NCBI GenBank assembly: GCA_964641135.1
Contig: CAZXJV010000017.1
Coordinates: 1 to 37,992 of the forward strand
Length of the DNA: 37,992 nt
Origin: Teretinema sp964641135
Lineage (GTDB): Bacteria; Spirochaetota; Spirochaetia; Treponematales; Treponemataceae
Direction: 5' to 3'
The notes beneath the pieces were generated by a model. It did not search any database. It was not told the DNA's origin and saw only the letters and a program-made list of their open reading frames with translations. Shown in pieces: positions 8,767-16,057 of the stretch (positions are counted from its first letter, which is position 1; each line of letters begins with the position of its first letter). Made by a program: the position numbers and the translations under genes.

Positions 8767-9240
8767 TCAGCCTTGATACTTGCCGATAACTTCATGAATC
8801 TGGTCGCGGGTCAGCTTGCCGTATACGTCGCCATTGACGGAAAGTACCGGTGCAAGACCGCAACAGCCGATGCAGCGCACCGGTTCCACTGAAAACAACC
8901 CGTCTGATGTTGTGATTTCATCATCCTTGAGGCCGAGCAGACTGCGTGATTCGTCAATCAGGTCCTGGGCCCCCTTGAGATAGCAGGCGGTTCCAAGACA
9001 GACGGAGATTCTGTTTTTTCCCGGCTTTACGGTTTTAAAGAAGTGATAAAAGGACATGGTGCCGTACACCCGGGCCAGCGGAATACCGGTACGGGCGGCG
9101 ACTTCGTCGGCCGCTTCACGGGAAATGAAGCCCTGTTCTTCCTGTACCTGGTGCAGGATCATAATCAGGTTTCCGGGTTTTCCCTTCCATTCATCGATGA
9201 ACGCATTGAGTTCTGCAGAGAACTCGCAGGCAGTTGCCAT
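8767..9240 (-). CDS. hndA: NuoE-like [2Fe-2S] subunit of hydrogenase (HndA/HydC type)
   Basis: 157 residues, first gene of the hydrogenase operon. It matches the 24-kDa NuoE family: an N-terminal helical bundle with LHQVQEEQGFIS and VYGTMSFYHFF, then a thioredoxin-like domain whose four cluster cysteines are visible as CLGTAC (81, 86) and CIGCC (123, 127). In the complex it carries a [2Fe-2S] cluster next to the flavoprotein HndC. The ATG at 9240 follows a G-rich stretch (GGGGG at 9246-9250) acting as ribosome binding site. A promoter lies about 50 bp upstream. Order of the unit: hndA, HATPase, hndB, hndC, hndD, then terminator. Confidence 0.94.
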   Translation of the reverse strand: MATACEFSAELNAFIDEWKGKPGNLIMILHQVQEEQGFISREAADEVAARTGIPLARVYGTMSFYHFFKTVKPGKNRISVCLGTACYLKGAQDLIDESRSLLGLKDDEITTSDGLFSVEPVRCIGCCGLAPVLSVNGDVYGKLTRDQIHEVIGKYQG

Positions 9241-9267
9241 TGTAAACCCCCATTAACTCGATAAAAT

Positions 9268-9279
9268 TATATCGATATA
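9268..9279. promoter_or_regulatory. 12-bp palindrome in the hnd leader, possible operator
   Basis: A perfect palindrome, TATATCGATATA, lies just downstream of the -10 element of the hnd promoter and so within the first 20 or so transcribed bases. That is a typical place for a repressor. It does not match the Rex consensus, and the binding protein is unknown. Confidence 0.35.
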
Positions 9280-9289
9280 TACTACGCGT

Positions 9290-9318
9290 ATTGTACTAAT
9301 TAACAGCGGTTTTGGCAA
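9290..9318 (-). promoter_or_regulatory. sigma-70-type promoter of the hnd operon
   Basis: On the minus strand a -35 TTGCCA (9313-9318) and a -10 TACAAT (9290-9295) are separated by exactly 17 bp. The expected start near 9283 gives a leader of about 40 nt before hndA. Confidence 0.65.
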
Positions 9319-9320
9319 TG

Positions 9321-9360
9321 GAGGCTCTTTCAAAACTCGGTGACTTTTAAAATTGGCTCA
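9321..9360. repeat. dispersed palindromic repeat, family II
   Basis: A 40-bp imperfect palindrome running from GAGGCTC to TTGGCTCA. Its reverse complement matches the copy at 26874-26913 at about 32 of 40 positions, and it resembles the copy at 37918-37953. It lies between the hnd promoter and the lipoprotein gene stop. Confidence 0.75.
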
Positions 9361-9380
9361 ATGGTAATACGGGTATCTGT

Positions 9381-10130
9381 TTACCAGGATGCTTCCAGAA
9401 TAATCGGCTTTTCCAGGGTTAAAAGAGCTGCAAGGGGTATGTTGAACACGGCACTGGAGCCTACGATGTGTGCAGAGCCCTCTCCTGTCGGTATACGGGC
9501 AGTCTTGACCGGGGAAGGCGTTCGAAGCGTCAGTGTAAAGCGCGAAGTGCGTAATTCCGCAAGCATGGTGTTGCCGAAAGCAACGGCGACAAGATCTTCA
9601 TATTCCTCGCGACTCATATCGTCGTAGCCCAGGGACGGAGCCATCAGCAGGTCAAGATAATCCCGTGTGCCCGGGGGCAGCAGATCCATGGTGCGGCCGA
9701 CAAGGGTACGGGTAAGCTCTACCCTCGCGGTACGTTTTTCACGGTCCAGGGTCAGGGCTTCCTTGATCAGTGTTTGACCGGCATCAAGCTCAAGATTCAT
9801 TGCAAGCCCTGTACCTCCGGTAAGGTTCAGCGAACGGACTGCAAGTCCTGCCTGGGTAAGGGAAAGCCGCAACAGGCTTTCATCAATGAACGCCATCGAG
9901 CCGCCCGCGCCGGAAACCGGCTGGCTGAAGCGGCGCAGCAGATCCTCGGCAGCAGGGCTGGCAGCACCGGTAAACTCGATGCTTTGATTGCCGGCCGGAG
10001 GAATGGTCAGTACCATCGCGGGGCTGCACCCGGAAAGCAGCAGGCTCAGCAGGGCAGCTGATAAAAGAAATCCGGAGTATTTAGATACAACAGTATGTAC
10101 AGCAGATTCAGTCACAAAGGTCTCCTTCAT
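9381..10130 (-). CDS. putative lipoprotein of unknown function
   Basis: 249 residues with a lipoprotein signal: a hydrophobic segment from about 19 to 33 ends in the lipobox LLSGC (Cys35), so the protein is probably anchored in a membrane facing the periplasm. The mature part is rich in beta-strand-like alternation (for example RFTLTLRTPSPV and NLELDAGQTLIKEAL), and I recognise no family. The ATG overlaps the stop of the NlpC/P60 gene as TAATG, so the two are translationally coupled. That pairing suggests an envelope role, but no function is claimed. The gene is followed by the family II palindrome at 9321-9360. Confidence 0.8.
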   Translation of the reverse strand: MKETFVTESAVHTVVSKYSGFLLSAALLSLLLSGCSPAMVLTIPPAGNQSIEFTGAASPAAEDLLRRFSQPVSGAGGSMAFIDESLLRLSLTQAGLAVRSLNLTGGTGLAMNLELDAGQTLIKEALTLDREKRTARVELTRTLVGRTMDLLPPGTRDYLDLLMAPSLGYDDMSREEYEDLVAVAFGNTMLAELRTSRFTLTLRTPSPVKTARIPTGEGSAHIVGSSAVFNIPLAALLTLEKPIILEASW

Positions 10131-11194
10131 TAAAAGTCAAAGCTCAGCTGAATTCCCGAGGTAAACCGCAGACCGTAGGCGAAGGTTTCATCCGGAAAAT
10201 GCGAATAATTTATATCCTGGTAAAAACGCAGGCGCTGGTTTCCCAGCCTGGCCGGCATACTGGTCCAGGAAATGCCGATAATGCCGGGAAACTGGGGGGT
10301 ACGGTTTAATTCATCTGCTGCAAAGAAATGGAACTGGGTGCCGATATAAAACCCCAAACCCGAACGGCTGGTCAAGCTGAAGGCAAGGGGGATGCTCAGT
10401 GATTCCTGACGGCTGTCCCGGTACAGGGCTGTCATCAAGCCCGGATATGCGCTCAATCCCTTGATCCATGAGATATGGGCACCGGCCTGGCCGCCGCGTA
10501 TCGGGTTTGTTCCTGGAACGAAATCCCACAGCACTGAGCCTGTTACGCCCAGGCGGAAGCCGGTTTCGCCTTCAAAGGGGTAGATATCATGATCAAACAG
10601 CGAGATTGTCCGGACATCCCGGTCTGTCGGCCCCTGCGGGCTTTGTGAGCCGCCGGGTGTGCTGTCAGCGCCGGGTGCGGCGGGTGCCGCAGGAGCGGGG
10701 CTGGCCGGTGTCCGTCCGGAGGCTTCGACAGGAAGAAGCCGGCCGGTGAAGGAGTAGGTCCGTTTCCAGTAGGATTCGCTGAGGCGCGAGATGATGACGC
10801 CTGTACTCGGACCGTCGCTGGCCGCATGGATAAACTGCCCCCCGCCGATATATATGCCCACATGGGTCAGGTTTCCGACGGTATTAAAAAAGAGCAGGTC
10901 TCCGGCGGCCGCCTGATTGTGGTTTATACGTTCAACAGCAGTTGCCTGTGCGGCAACCGTGCGCGGAAGGGTTCGTCCCATGGAATCAAGGGCTGCCCGG
11001 TAAATCAAGCCGGAACAGTCCATACCGCTCGTGGTGGTACCTCCGCGGACATAGCGGGTGCCCATATAAGAGCGGGCAGCCTGAACAAAACGTTCCCGGT
11101 CCGAGCGTGTTCCGGGGCCCTGTGCCGGCTGGGCGGAAAGAACTGCTGCGGAAAGCAGTGCCAGGGCAGAAAACTGGATAATAAAACGGTTAAT
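10130..11194 (-). CDS. NlpC/P60 cell-wall hydrolase with C-terminal barrel-like region (5' end in assembly gap)
   Basis: The frame stays open to the run of N at 11195-11204, so the start codon is missing. Reading back from the first internal Met (11065) gives INRFIIQFSALALLSAAVLSA, split here as a charged start and a hydrophobic core, which is an evident Sec signal peptide. The true gene is therefore at least 43 codons longer than a frame started at 11065. The NlpC/P60 domain has the catalytic Cys in GMDCSGLIYRA and His in LTHVGIYIGGGQFIHAAS. A Pro/Ala/Gly-rich linker follows, then about 150 residues of alternating polar and aromatic strands ending in SFDF. A terminal Phe is typical of outer-membrane barrels. 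It likely cuts peptidoglycan stem peptides. It is coupled by TAATG to the lipoprotein gene. Confidence 0.85.
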   Translation of the reverse strand: MNRFIIQFSALALLSAAVLSAQPAQGPGTRSDRERFVQAARSYMGTRYVRGGTTTSGMDCSGLIYRAALDSMGRTLPRTVAAQATAVERINHNQAAAGDLLFFNTVGNLTHVGIYIGGGQFIHAASDGPSTGVIISRLSESYWKRTYSFTGRLLPVEASGRTPASPAPAAPAAPGADSTPGGSQSPQGPTDRDVRTISLFDHDIYPFEGETGFRLGVTGSVLWDFVPGTNPIRGGQAGAHISWIKGLSAYPGLMTALYRDSRQESLSIPLAFSLTSRSGLGFYIGTQFHFFAADELNRTPQFPGIIGISWTSMPARLGNQRLRFYQDINYSHFPDETFAYGLRFTSGIQLSFDF

Positions 11195-11204
11195 NNNNNN
11201 NNNN
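11195..11204. other. assembly gap (10 N)
   Basis: Ten undetermined bases. The true length is unknown, since 10 N is often a placeholder. The start and promoter of the NlpC/P60 gene, and perhaps the promoter of the acyl-CoA synthetase gene, fall in or next to it. Confidence 0.99.
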
Positions 11205-11280
11205 AGACTTCACACCTGCGATTATCGGCCGATATGCAACCTTTTGTAAACACCTGTGTCGATTGTGTCGGAGGATAACG

Positions 11281-13008
11281 ATGAAAAAAATGAATTCGAC
11301 CCCCTGGGCCTTTCTTGATGCCTGGCGTGGAAAGAGTTTTAACGGCGAGTGGCCGACCCTGCCCGAGATGTTCCGTATAACGACGGAGCGGTACCCCGAT
11401 CGCCCCTGTTTTACGGCCTTTGAACCCGACCGCGTTACCCTGACCTACAGTCAGGTACTTGACCGGGTTGAAGGGCTGGCCCGGTGGCTGCACCAGCAGG
11501 GCGTCAGCCGCGGTGACCGGGTGGCGGTAACCGGAAAGAACAGCCCTGAATGGGCTGTCGCCTATCTTTCCGCCCTGTTTGCCGGGGCGGTAGTAGTTCC
11601 CGTTGATTACGGCCTCCACGACGCCGAGATTGAAAACCTGATTCGCGCCAGCGAGCCCAAGGTGCTTTTTGTGGATGAAGAGCGTTGGGATCATTTTTCC
11701 GGGGGCAAACAGGTTAAAACCGTGTGTTCCCTGAGCCCGAAGCACCGCGAGCGATACATCTACGACCTGCCGGCCGGTCCTGACGCTGCAATAGAAGCAG
11801 CTGTTGAAACCGACATGGCCACCATAATGTTCACCTCGGGCACTACCGGGAACCCCAAGGGTGTTGTGCTGACGCATAAAAACCTTGTTTCTGACTGTTA
11901 CATCGCCCAGACCAACCTGAGTATCTACCATACAGACGTATTTTATGCCCTTCTGCCCATTCACCATGCCTACACCATGCTTGCCGTGTTTATAGAGGCA
12001 ATGAGCGTCGGTGCAGAGATTGTCTTTGCCAAAAGCATGGCTGTTACCAAGATGCTCAAGGAGCTTAAAGAAGGCAAAATCACCATGCTGCTGGGTGTGC
12101 CTCTGCTGTTCAACAAGCTTTTGGCCGGCATCATGAAGGGTATCCGCGACAAGGGTCCGGTTGTCTATGGCCTGATGAAGTTCCTTATGGGTGTTTCCTA
12201 CCTCATCAAAAAGATCTTCAAGGTTAACCCGGGTAAAAAAATCTTCAAGACTGTACTGGAAAAAGCCAGCATATCCACCCTGCGCATCGCCATCTCCGGC
12301 GGCGGCCCGCTCGCGGCAAGCGTATTCCGGGTGTATAACGAGCTGGGCATCGACTTTGTACAGGGCTACGGCCTTACCGAAACCTCGCCCATCGTTGCCC
12401 TTAACCCGAAAGAGGCCTTTAAAATTGAAAGCGTCGGGCGGTATTTTCACCCCTACATGGAGATGAAGATCCTTGACCCGGACGAGAAGGGTGTCGGGGA
12501 AGTTGCGATCAAGGGACCGATGGTCATGCAGGGTTATTACAAAAATCCGGAAGAAACCGCCAAGGTGTTTACCGATGACGGCTGGTTTATGACCGGCGAC
12601 CTGGGCTGGCTGGACAAGGAACACTACCTGTACCTGTGCGGCCGTGCAAAAAACGTGATCGTTACAGACGGCGGCAAGAACGTATATCCGGAAGAAATAG
12701 AAAACGCCTTCCAGCTGCATTACAGCGATATCGAGCAGATTACCGTCCAGGGCTACATCAGCGACAAGGCCATGAAAACAGAAGGCATAGAAGCCCTGGT
12801 ATACCCGACAGATGACCTGTACAAGCGTCTGGGCTCTATCCGCGGCTCTCTGGAAGGCGACGACCAGGCCCGCCTGTACATCGAGGATCTGGTGGAAAAG
12901 GTAAACCGGGGACTGCAGCCCTACCAGCGTATCAGCAAGGTGACCCTGCTGGCCGAACCCCTGGAAATGACCACCACGCGCAAGGTCAAACGCACGTATA
13001 CAAAATAA
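11281..13008 (+). CDS. AMP-forming acyl-CoA synthetase (long-chain fatty acid CoA ligase family)
   Basis: 575 residues of the ANL superfamily, which activates a carboxylic acid with ATP to an acyl-adenylate and transfers it to CoA. Visible motifs: the phosphate loop TIMFTSGTTGNPKGVVLTH (split over two strands), the adenine-binding YGLTETSP, GWFMTGDLG, the hinge region CGRAKNVIVTDGGKNVYPEEIE, and a C-terminal TTRKVKRTYTK carrying the catalytic Lys position. The basic stretch SYLIKKIFKVNPGKKIFK is typical of long-chain members and suggests membrane association. The ATG at 11281 is preceded by GGAGG with 6-nt spacing; a frame starting at 11263 is less likely. No co-directional neighbour exists. 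Chain-length preference cannot be read from the sequence. Confidence 0.92.
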   Translation: MKKMNSTPWAFLDAWRGKSFNGEWPTLPEMFRITTERYPDRPCFTAFEPDRVTLTYSQVLDRVEGLARWLHQQGVSRGDRVAVTGKNSPEWAVAYLSALFAGAVVVPVDYGLHDAEIENLIRASEPKVLFVDEERWDHFSGGKQVKTVCSLSPKHRERYIYDLPAGPDAAIEAAVETDMATIMFTSGTTGNPKGVVLTHKNLVSDCYIAQTNLSIYHTDVFYALLPIHHAYTMLAVFIEAMSVGAEIVFAKSMAVTKMLKELKEGKITMLLGVPLLFNKLLAGIMKGIRDKGPVVYGLMKFLMGVSYLIKKIFKVNPGKKIFKTVLEKASISTLRIAISGGGPLAASVFRVYNELGIDFVQGYGLTETSPIVALNPKEAFKIESVGRYFHPYMEMKILDPDEKGVGEVAIKGPMVMQGYYKNPEETAKVFTDDGWFMTGDLGWLDKEHYLYLCGRAKNVIVTDGGKNVYPEEIENAFQLHYSDIEQITVQGYISDKAMKTEGIEALVYPTDDLYKRLGSIRGSLEGDDQARLYIEDLVEKVNRGLQPYQRISKVTLLAEPLEMTTTRKVKRTYTK

Positions 13009-13023
13009 AAGTTGAGATTCTAA

Positions 13024-13065
13024 CAGGCTGCTGACAAAGGCAATTGAGCCTTTGTCAGCAGCCTG
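13024..13065. repeat. dispersed palindromic repeat, family I (perfect copy)
   Basis: A perfect inverted repeat with 18-bp arms (13024-13041 and 13048-13065) and a 6-nt loop, placed between two convergent genes and abutting the PHP stop codon at 13066-13068. No T-run follows on either strand, so it is not a canonical intrinsic terminator, though such a stem could still stop or protect both transcripts. A related copy lies at 64-104. Confidence 0.9.
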
Positions 13066-13782
13066 CTAACGAAGGCCTTGAAGGGCGGTGCGGATTGCTT
13101 CAATGTCCGCCCGCCCGTCTTTTCCAAACCCCTCGGGCAGCTCCAGTTCAAAGCTGCGCCTCGCTACATGCATCAGGCAATGCGCATCGCTTGACTGTGT
13201 CAGCGGGTACGGCCCGGTGTCAATGGCCGGTGGCACTGTTATCACCTCCAGCGCATCCCAGGGGCCTTCCGGGATAAAGCCCAACTGACTGGATAAGGAA
13301 AATGAAGGGCGATCGACGTGGGCCGGGATGGCGAGTCCTCCCCGGTCGCGGGCAAGGCGCGCGATCTCGTCAACGGCAAGCGTACAGCTGGTAATCAGGA
13401 ACTTGTCCAGCTCCCCCAGTATTTCATCGTTTTCGTCCACCCACACCTGATCTCCGGTTTTTTCGGGCCGGTTCATTACCGGCGGCAGCAGGCTGTATAT
13501 ATAGTCGCCGAAGTCTACCGCAGTCCGGCTGTCTGCGAAGAGGCACAGGATGTGGCATTCCTCGCTGCTTTGCACCTCAAGGCCGCTTAACGGAACAATG
13601 CCGTGTCTTCGGCAGGCTTTTTCAAAGGTTGGAGTGTTGAGGGCTGCATTATGGTCGGTCAGGGCGGCAAGCTGTATGCCCCGCTCGGCAAGCAGGGCAG
13701 CAAGGGCATTCGGCGACATTTCGAGCTGGCCGCAGGGTGAAAGGCAGGAGTGCATGTGCAGATCGCAGCGCCACCGGGCCAT
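13066..13782 (-). CDS. PHP-domain metal-dependent phosphoesterase
   Basis: 238 residues with the metal-binding motifs of the PHP family: DLHMHS (7-12), TDHN (42-45), Glu69 in GLEV, His77 in ECHILCLF, PAH (His155) and SDAH (199-201). PHP proteins hydrolyse phosphomonoesters or act on nucleic acids or nucleotides; the substrate here is unknown. It is the last gene of the HAD, CBS-HATPase, DRTGG, PHP run, 18 nt after the DRTGG gene, with AGGAG before the ATG. I recall PHP, DRTGG and HATPase genes occurring together near [FeFe]-hydrogenase genes in Thermotogae and Firmicutes, which suggests a shared role with the hnd operon 4 kb away. The stop codon abuts the perfect palindrome at 13024-13065. 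Confidence 0.88.
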   Translation of the reverse strand: MARWRCDLHMHSCLSPCGQLEMSPNALAALLAERGIQLAALTDHNAALNTPTFEKACRRHGIVPLSGLEVQSSEECHILCLFADSRTAVDFGDYIYSLLPPVMNRPEKTGDQVWVDENDEILGELDKFLITSCTLAVDEIARLARDRGGLAIPAHVDRPSFSLSSQLGFIPEGPWDALEVITVPPAIDTGPYPLTQSSDAHCLMHVARRSFELELPEGFGKDGRADIEAIRTALQGLR

Positions 13783-13800
13783 GTATCCAGCTTCTCCTGC

Positions 13801-14175
13801 TCAACCGGCAGCGCCGGTCGTTCCGGTCTCGCTGCTTTGACCGCCTTCGCCGAGCCTGCCGTACAGGCGGCCGGAAACCGCATACTGGTCAAGACCGGTT
13901 ACAGCAACGCCGATGCCTTCGCTTCGGGCTGCCTCCAGCATGTCGTCGGGGAGGGGCCGGTTGTTGCAGATCACAATAGCTGTCAGGTCCCGCAGGGTTG
14001 CTACCGCGACAGTGTTTTTGTGTGCCTGTATGGTTACCAGCACTCCGTTTTCCGGGGCGTGGGCCATGGCATCGCTTAACAGGTCCGAGGTATATACCCC
14101 TTCTACAGCACGCCCTGCTTCTGCAGGAACTGCACCGCGCGCATCCAGCAGGGAAAGAAGTTCCTCAAAGCTCAT
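13801..14175 (-). CDS. DRTGG-domain protein
   Basis: 124 residues. The fold and spacing match small single-domain DRTGG proteins: SDLLSDAMA, a hydrophobic GVLVTIQAH strand, a TLRDLTAIVICNN strand, LPDDMLEAARSEGIGVAVT, then a short polar Gly/Ser/Thr-rich tail. The DRTGG domain is a ligand- or partner-binding module found beside CBS and phosphotransacetylase domains; its ligand is not known to me. The start ATG overlaps the stop of the CBS-HATPase gene as ATGA, so the two are made together. A paralogue with the same segment order is encoded at 22089-22442. Involvement in hydrogenase regulation is inference from gene neighbourhoods. Confidence 0.8.
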   Translation of the reverse strand: MSFEELLSLLDARGAVPAEAGRAVEGVYTSDLLSDAMAHAPENGVLVTIQAHKNTVAVATLRDLTAIVICNNRPLPDDMLEAARSEGIGVAVTGLDQYAVSGRLYGRLGEGGQSSETGTTGAAG

Positions 14176-15107
14176 TGGCCGGCCTCCTTCAGGTTGAAGG
14201 TGCAGCGCACCAGTGTGCCTGTTTCGGCATCCGATTCGATATGAAAACCGTCTGATACCCGGCGGGTGTTCGGCAGTCCCATGCCGGCCCCGAAGCCCAG
14301 GGAGCGAACCCGGTCTGTTGCGGTGGAAAAACCTTCGGTTAAGGCCAGATCCAGATTGGGGATTCCGGGGCCGGTATCCTTCGCTTCGATGGTCAGGGTG
14401 TCGCCTTCCAGGATGTAGCGCATAAGGCCGCCCCTGGAGTGTATTACCTGGTTAATCTCCAGCTCGTAGCTGGCTATGCCTACGCGGCGGGTAATTGCCG
14501 GCGGAACCCCGGCAGCTTTAAGGATTTTTTTGATGTCCGTGGAAGCCTGTCCGGCAGTTTCAAAATTAAAGGGCTCGGTGGTGTACTCATGGATTCCGTC
14601 CGCACTGGCGGCTTTTGCCGCACCCGGGGCGGCGCCTTCGGCCGGGGTTTCCAGTTTAAGAATTTCGCGGTTAAGCGCCACCAGGAGGGTTGAGATAACG
14701 TCGCTTGAGGTAACAATGCCTACCAGGCGCGAGAGCTTGTCCACTACCGGGAAGCGCCCGAAGGAGTATTTGTTAAAGTAGGAAACGCAGAACGAAAGAG
14801 ACATGGTTTCTTCCAGTACGATAACCCGTGTGGTCATGTGCAGGCTCGCGGCCTCTTCTATCCAGCCCGAATCGAGGGCGGTGACGATATCGTCCATCGA
14901 AACGATCCCGAGGAGAGTCCCGTCCTCTTCGGCAATTGGCACGCCCGTAATTTTATTTTTTTTCATTATTCCCTGAATGTGGCGCAGGGTATCGCTGGGG
15001 CGGGCGGTGAGGATGGGGTGGGTCATGACATCCTTGACCTTCAGCTTGAACAACAGGCCGATAACGGCTTCCGGGGAATTGTCCTGGTTAATGGGTATGG
15101 CAAGCAT
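14172..15107 (-). CDS. CBS-pair protein fused to an anti-sigma-type HATPase
   Basis: 311 residues. Two CBS motifs occupy about 23-150 (VKDVMTHPILTARPSDTLRHI, split here for length, and GRFPVVDKLSRLVGIVTSSDV), a Bateman module that usually binds adenine nucleotides. An Ala/Pro-rich linker of about 25 residues follows. The C-terminal 120 residues form a GHKL ATPase of the RsbW/SpoIIAB kind: YELEINQVIHSRGG (N-box region with Asn), AKDTGPGIPN, then GFGAGMGLPNTRRV. The protein could sense adenylate charge and phosphorylate or sequester a partner; that is inference. It begins 3 nt after the HAD stop. The 15 bases up to and including its ATG (TATACTTGAACCATG) are identical to those at the HAD start. 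Confidence 0.85.
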   Translation of the reverse strand: MLAIPINQDNSPEAVIGLLFKLKVKDVMTHPILTARPSDTLRHIQGIMKKNKITGVPIAEEDGTLLGIVSMDDIVTALDSGWIEEAASLHMTTRVIVLEETMSLSFCVSYFNKYSFGRFPVVDKLSRLVGIVTSSDVISTLLVALNREILKLETPAEGAAPGAAKAASADGIHEYTTEPFNFETAGQASTDIKKILKAAGVPPAITRRVGIASYELEINQVIHSRGGLMRYILEGDTLTIEAKDTGPGIPNLDLALTEGFSTATDRVRSLGFGAGMGLPNTRRVSDGFHIESDAETGTLVRCTFNLKEAGQ

Positions 15108-15119
15108 GGTTCAAGTATA
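15108..15119 (-). promoter_or_regulatory. putative leaderless -10 element before the CBS-HATPase gene
   Basis: TATACT (15114-15119) lies 6 nt before the ATG, overlapping the end of the HAD gene. No good -35 is present, so translation may instead restart after the HAD stop, which is only 3 nt away. It is recorded because the same element precedes the HAD gene. Confidence 0.35.
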
Positions 15120-15938
15120 CCCGTCAAGCACGTGTTTTTCCAGAAAATACGCAAGTCCGTCTTCGTCATTTGTGCGTTCGGTGACGTGGCGGGCAAGGCG
15201 CAGGATTTCCGGGCGCGAGTTTTTCATGGCAACGCTGATTGGGGCGTAGCGAAGCATGGATTCGTCGTTCATGCTGTCGCCGAAGGCCATCACGCGTTCT
15301 GAAGGAATTCTGAGCATGTCCTCGGCGAGTTCCTTGAGGGCCTCTCCCTTGCCGGCGCCGATGGGCAGGATTTCCATAAAATAGGGTTTGCTGACAAAGA
15401 TGGTGGCCCGGCCTTCGAACAGCACCTTGAGTTCGGCCTCTACAGCGACTATGTACTCCGGGTCGCCGGGGATGACCAGCTTGTACACGCCTTTGCGGAT
15501 TATCTGTTCGTAATCATCCGGTACAACGGGCTTGAGCCCGGAAAGGTTAAAGTCCTGCTGTGAATATTCGGTTTCTTTTGAAACGTACATCATGTCCCGT
15601 TCGTAGATGTGGCAGGAAAGGCCGGCGTCTTCACACAGGCGGAAGGCTTCGATAGCTATATCTGTGGGGATGAATCGCTCGTAAATACTGTCAAAGGTGT
15701 TGGAACGCAGTATCTGCGAGCCGTTGTTTGCAATGATGTAGCTCGGCATTACATCAAGGCCGATGCGGCGGGCGTAGGGTGCCATGGCTTCCGGCGAGCG
15801 GCCGGAGGCGAGAACCGGCAGGATGCCGCGTTCTGCGCAGCGCTCCAGGGTTTGCACTGTACGATCGGAGATGCTCAGGTCATGGCGGAGCAGGGTGTCA
15901 TCAAGGTCCATTGCGATGATTGCAGGATCAAGTTTCAT
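15111..15938 (-). CDS. HAD-superfamily phosphatase, Cof type
   Basis: 275 residues with the Cof/YidA-type HAD layout. Motif I is MDLDDTLL (nucleophile Asp), motif II ASGRSPE, an extended cap domain spans about 85-195, and the end holds a GAGKGEALKELAE lysine and motif IV FGDSMNDESML. Such enzymes dephosphorylate sugar phosphates or flavin and pyridoxal phosphates; the substrate cannot be assigned. It leads a four-gene unit with the CBS-HATPase, DRTGG and PHP genes, two of which also suggest phosphate chemistry. There is no Shine-Dalgarno sequence. TATACT sits 6 nt before the ATG, so a leaderless transcript is likely. Confidence 0.9.
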   Translation of the reverse strand: MKLDPAIIAMDLDDTLLRHDLSISDRTVQTLERCAERGILPVLASGRSPEAMAPYARRIGLDVMPSYIIANNGSQILRSNTFDSIYERFIPTDIAIEAFRLCEDAGLSCHIYERDMMYVSKETEYSQQDFNLSGLKPVVPDDYEQIIRKGVYKLVIPGDPEYIVAVEAELKVLFEGRATIFVSKPYFMEILPIGAGKGEALKELAEDMLRIPSERVMAFGDSMNDESMLRYAPISVAMKNSRPEILRLARHVTERTNDEDGLAYFLEKHVLDGYT

Positions 15939-15950
15939 GGTTCAAGTATA
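15939..15950 (-). promoter_or_regulatory. putative leaderless -10 element before the HAD gene
   Basis: TATACT (15945-15950) stands 6 nt before the ATG of the HAD gene, with no ribosome binding site. A convincing -35 is not seen in the GC-rich sequence upstream, which holds a short stem (arms 15963-15969 and 15978-15984). Confidence 0.45.
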
Positions 15951-16023
15951 ACAGGCCGGAACACCCGCCGCTAGCGGGGCGGGTACTGGACATTGTTTTA
16001 GATTTGTGGCACTTTATGCATAG

Positions 16024-16044
16024 ATATGCGTTTTATTTGCATAT
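16024..16044. promoter_or_regulatory. AT-rich inverted repeat upstream of the amt leader
   Basis: ATATGC (16024-16029) and GCATAT (16039-16044) form an inverted repeat within an AT-rich stretch ending in TATACA. This is the best place for the amt promoter and an operator. No consensus -35 could be fixed. Confidence 0.3.
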
Positions 16045-16057
16045 TTATACACTAACG

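Noticed and set aside
11005..12720. Long minus-strand frame of 571 codons opposite the acyl-CoA synthetase
   Set aside because: It runs through the N gap, has no family motif and is a mirror of the well-supported plus-strand gene.
13024..13065. Intrinsic terminator
   Set aside because: The stem is perfect but no T-run follows on either strand, and a second copy exists upstream of a gene at 64-104. It is listed as a repeat.
16004..16020. Sigma-54 promoter for the ammonium transporter (GTGGCAC and TGCAT)
   Set aside because: The GG and GC elements are 8 bases apart instead of 10, so the spacing is wrong.
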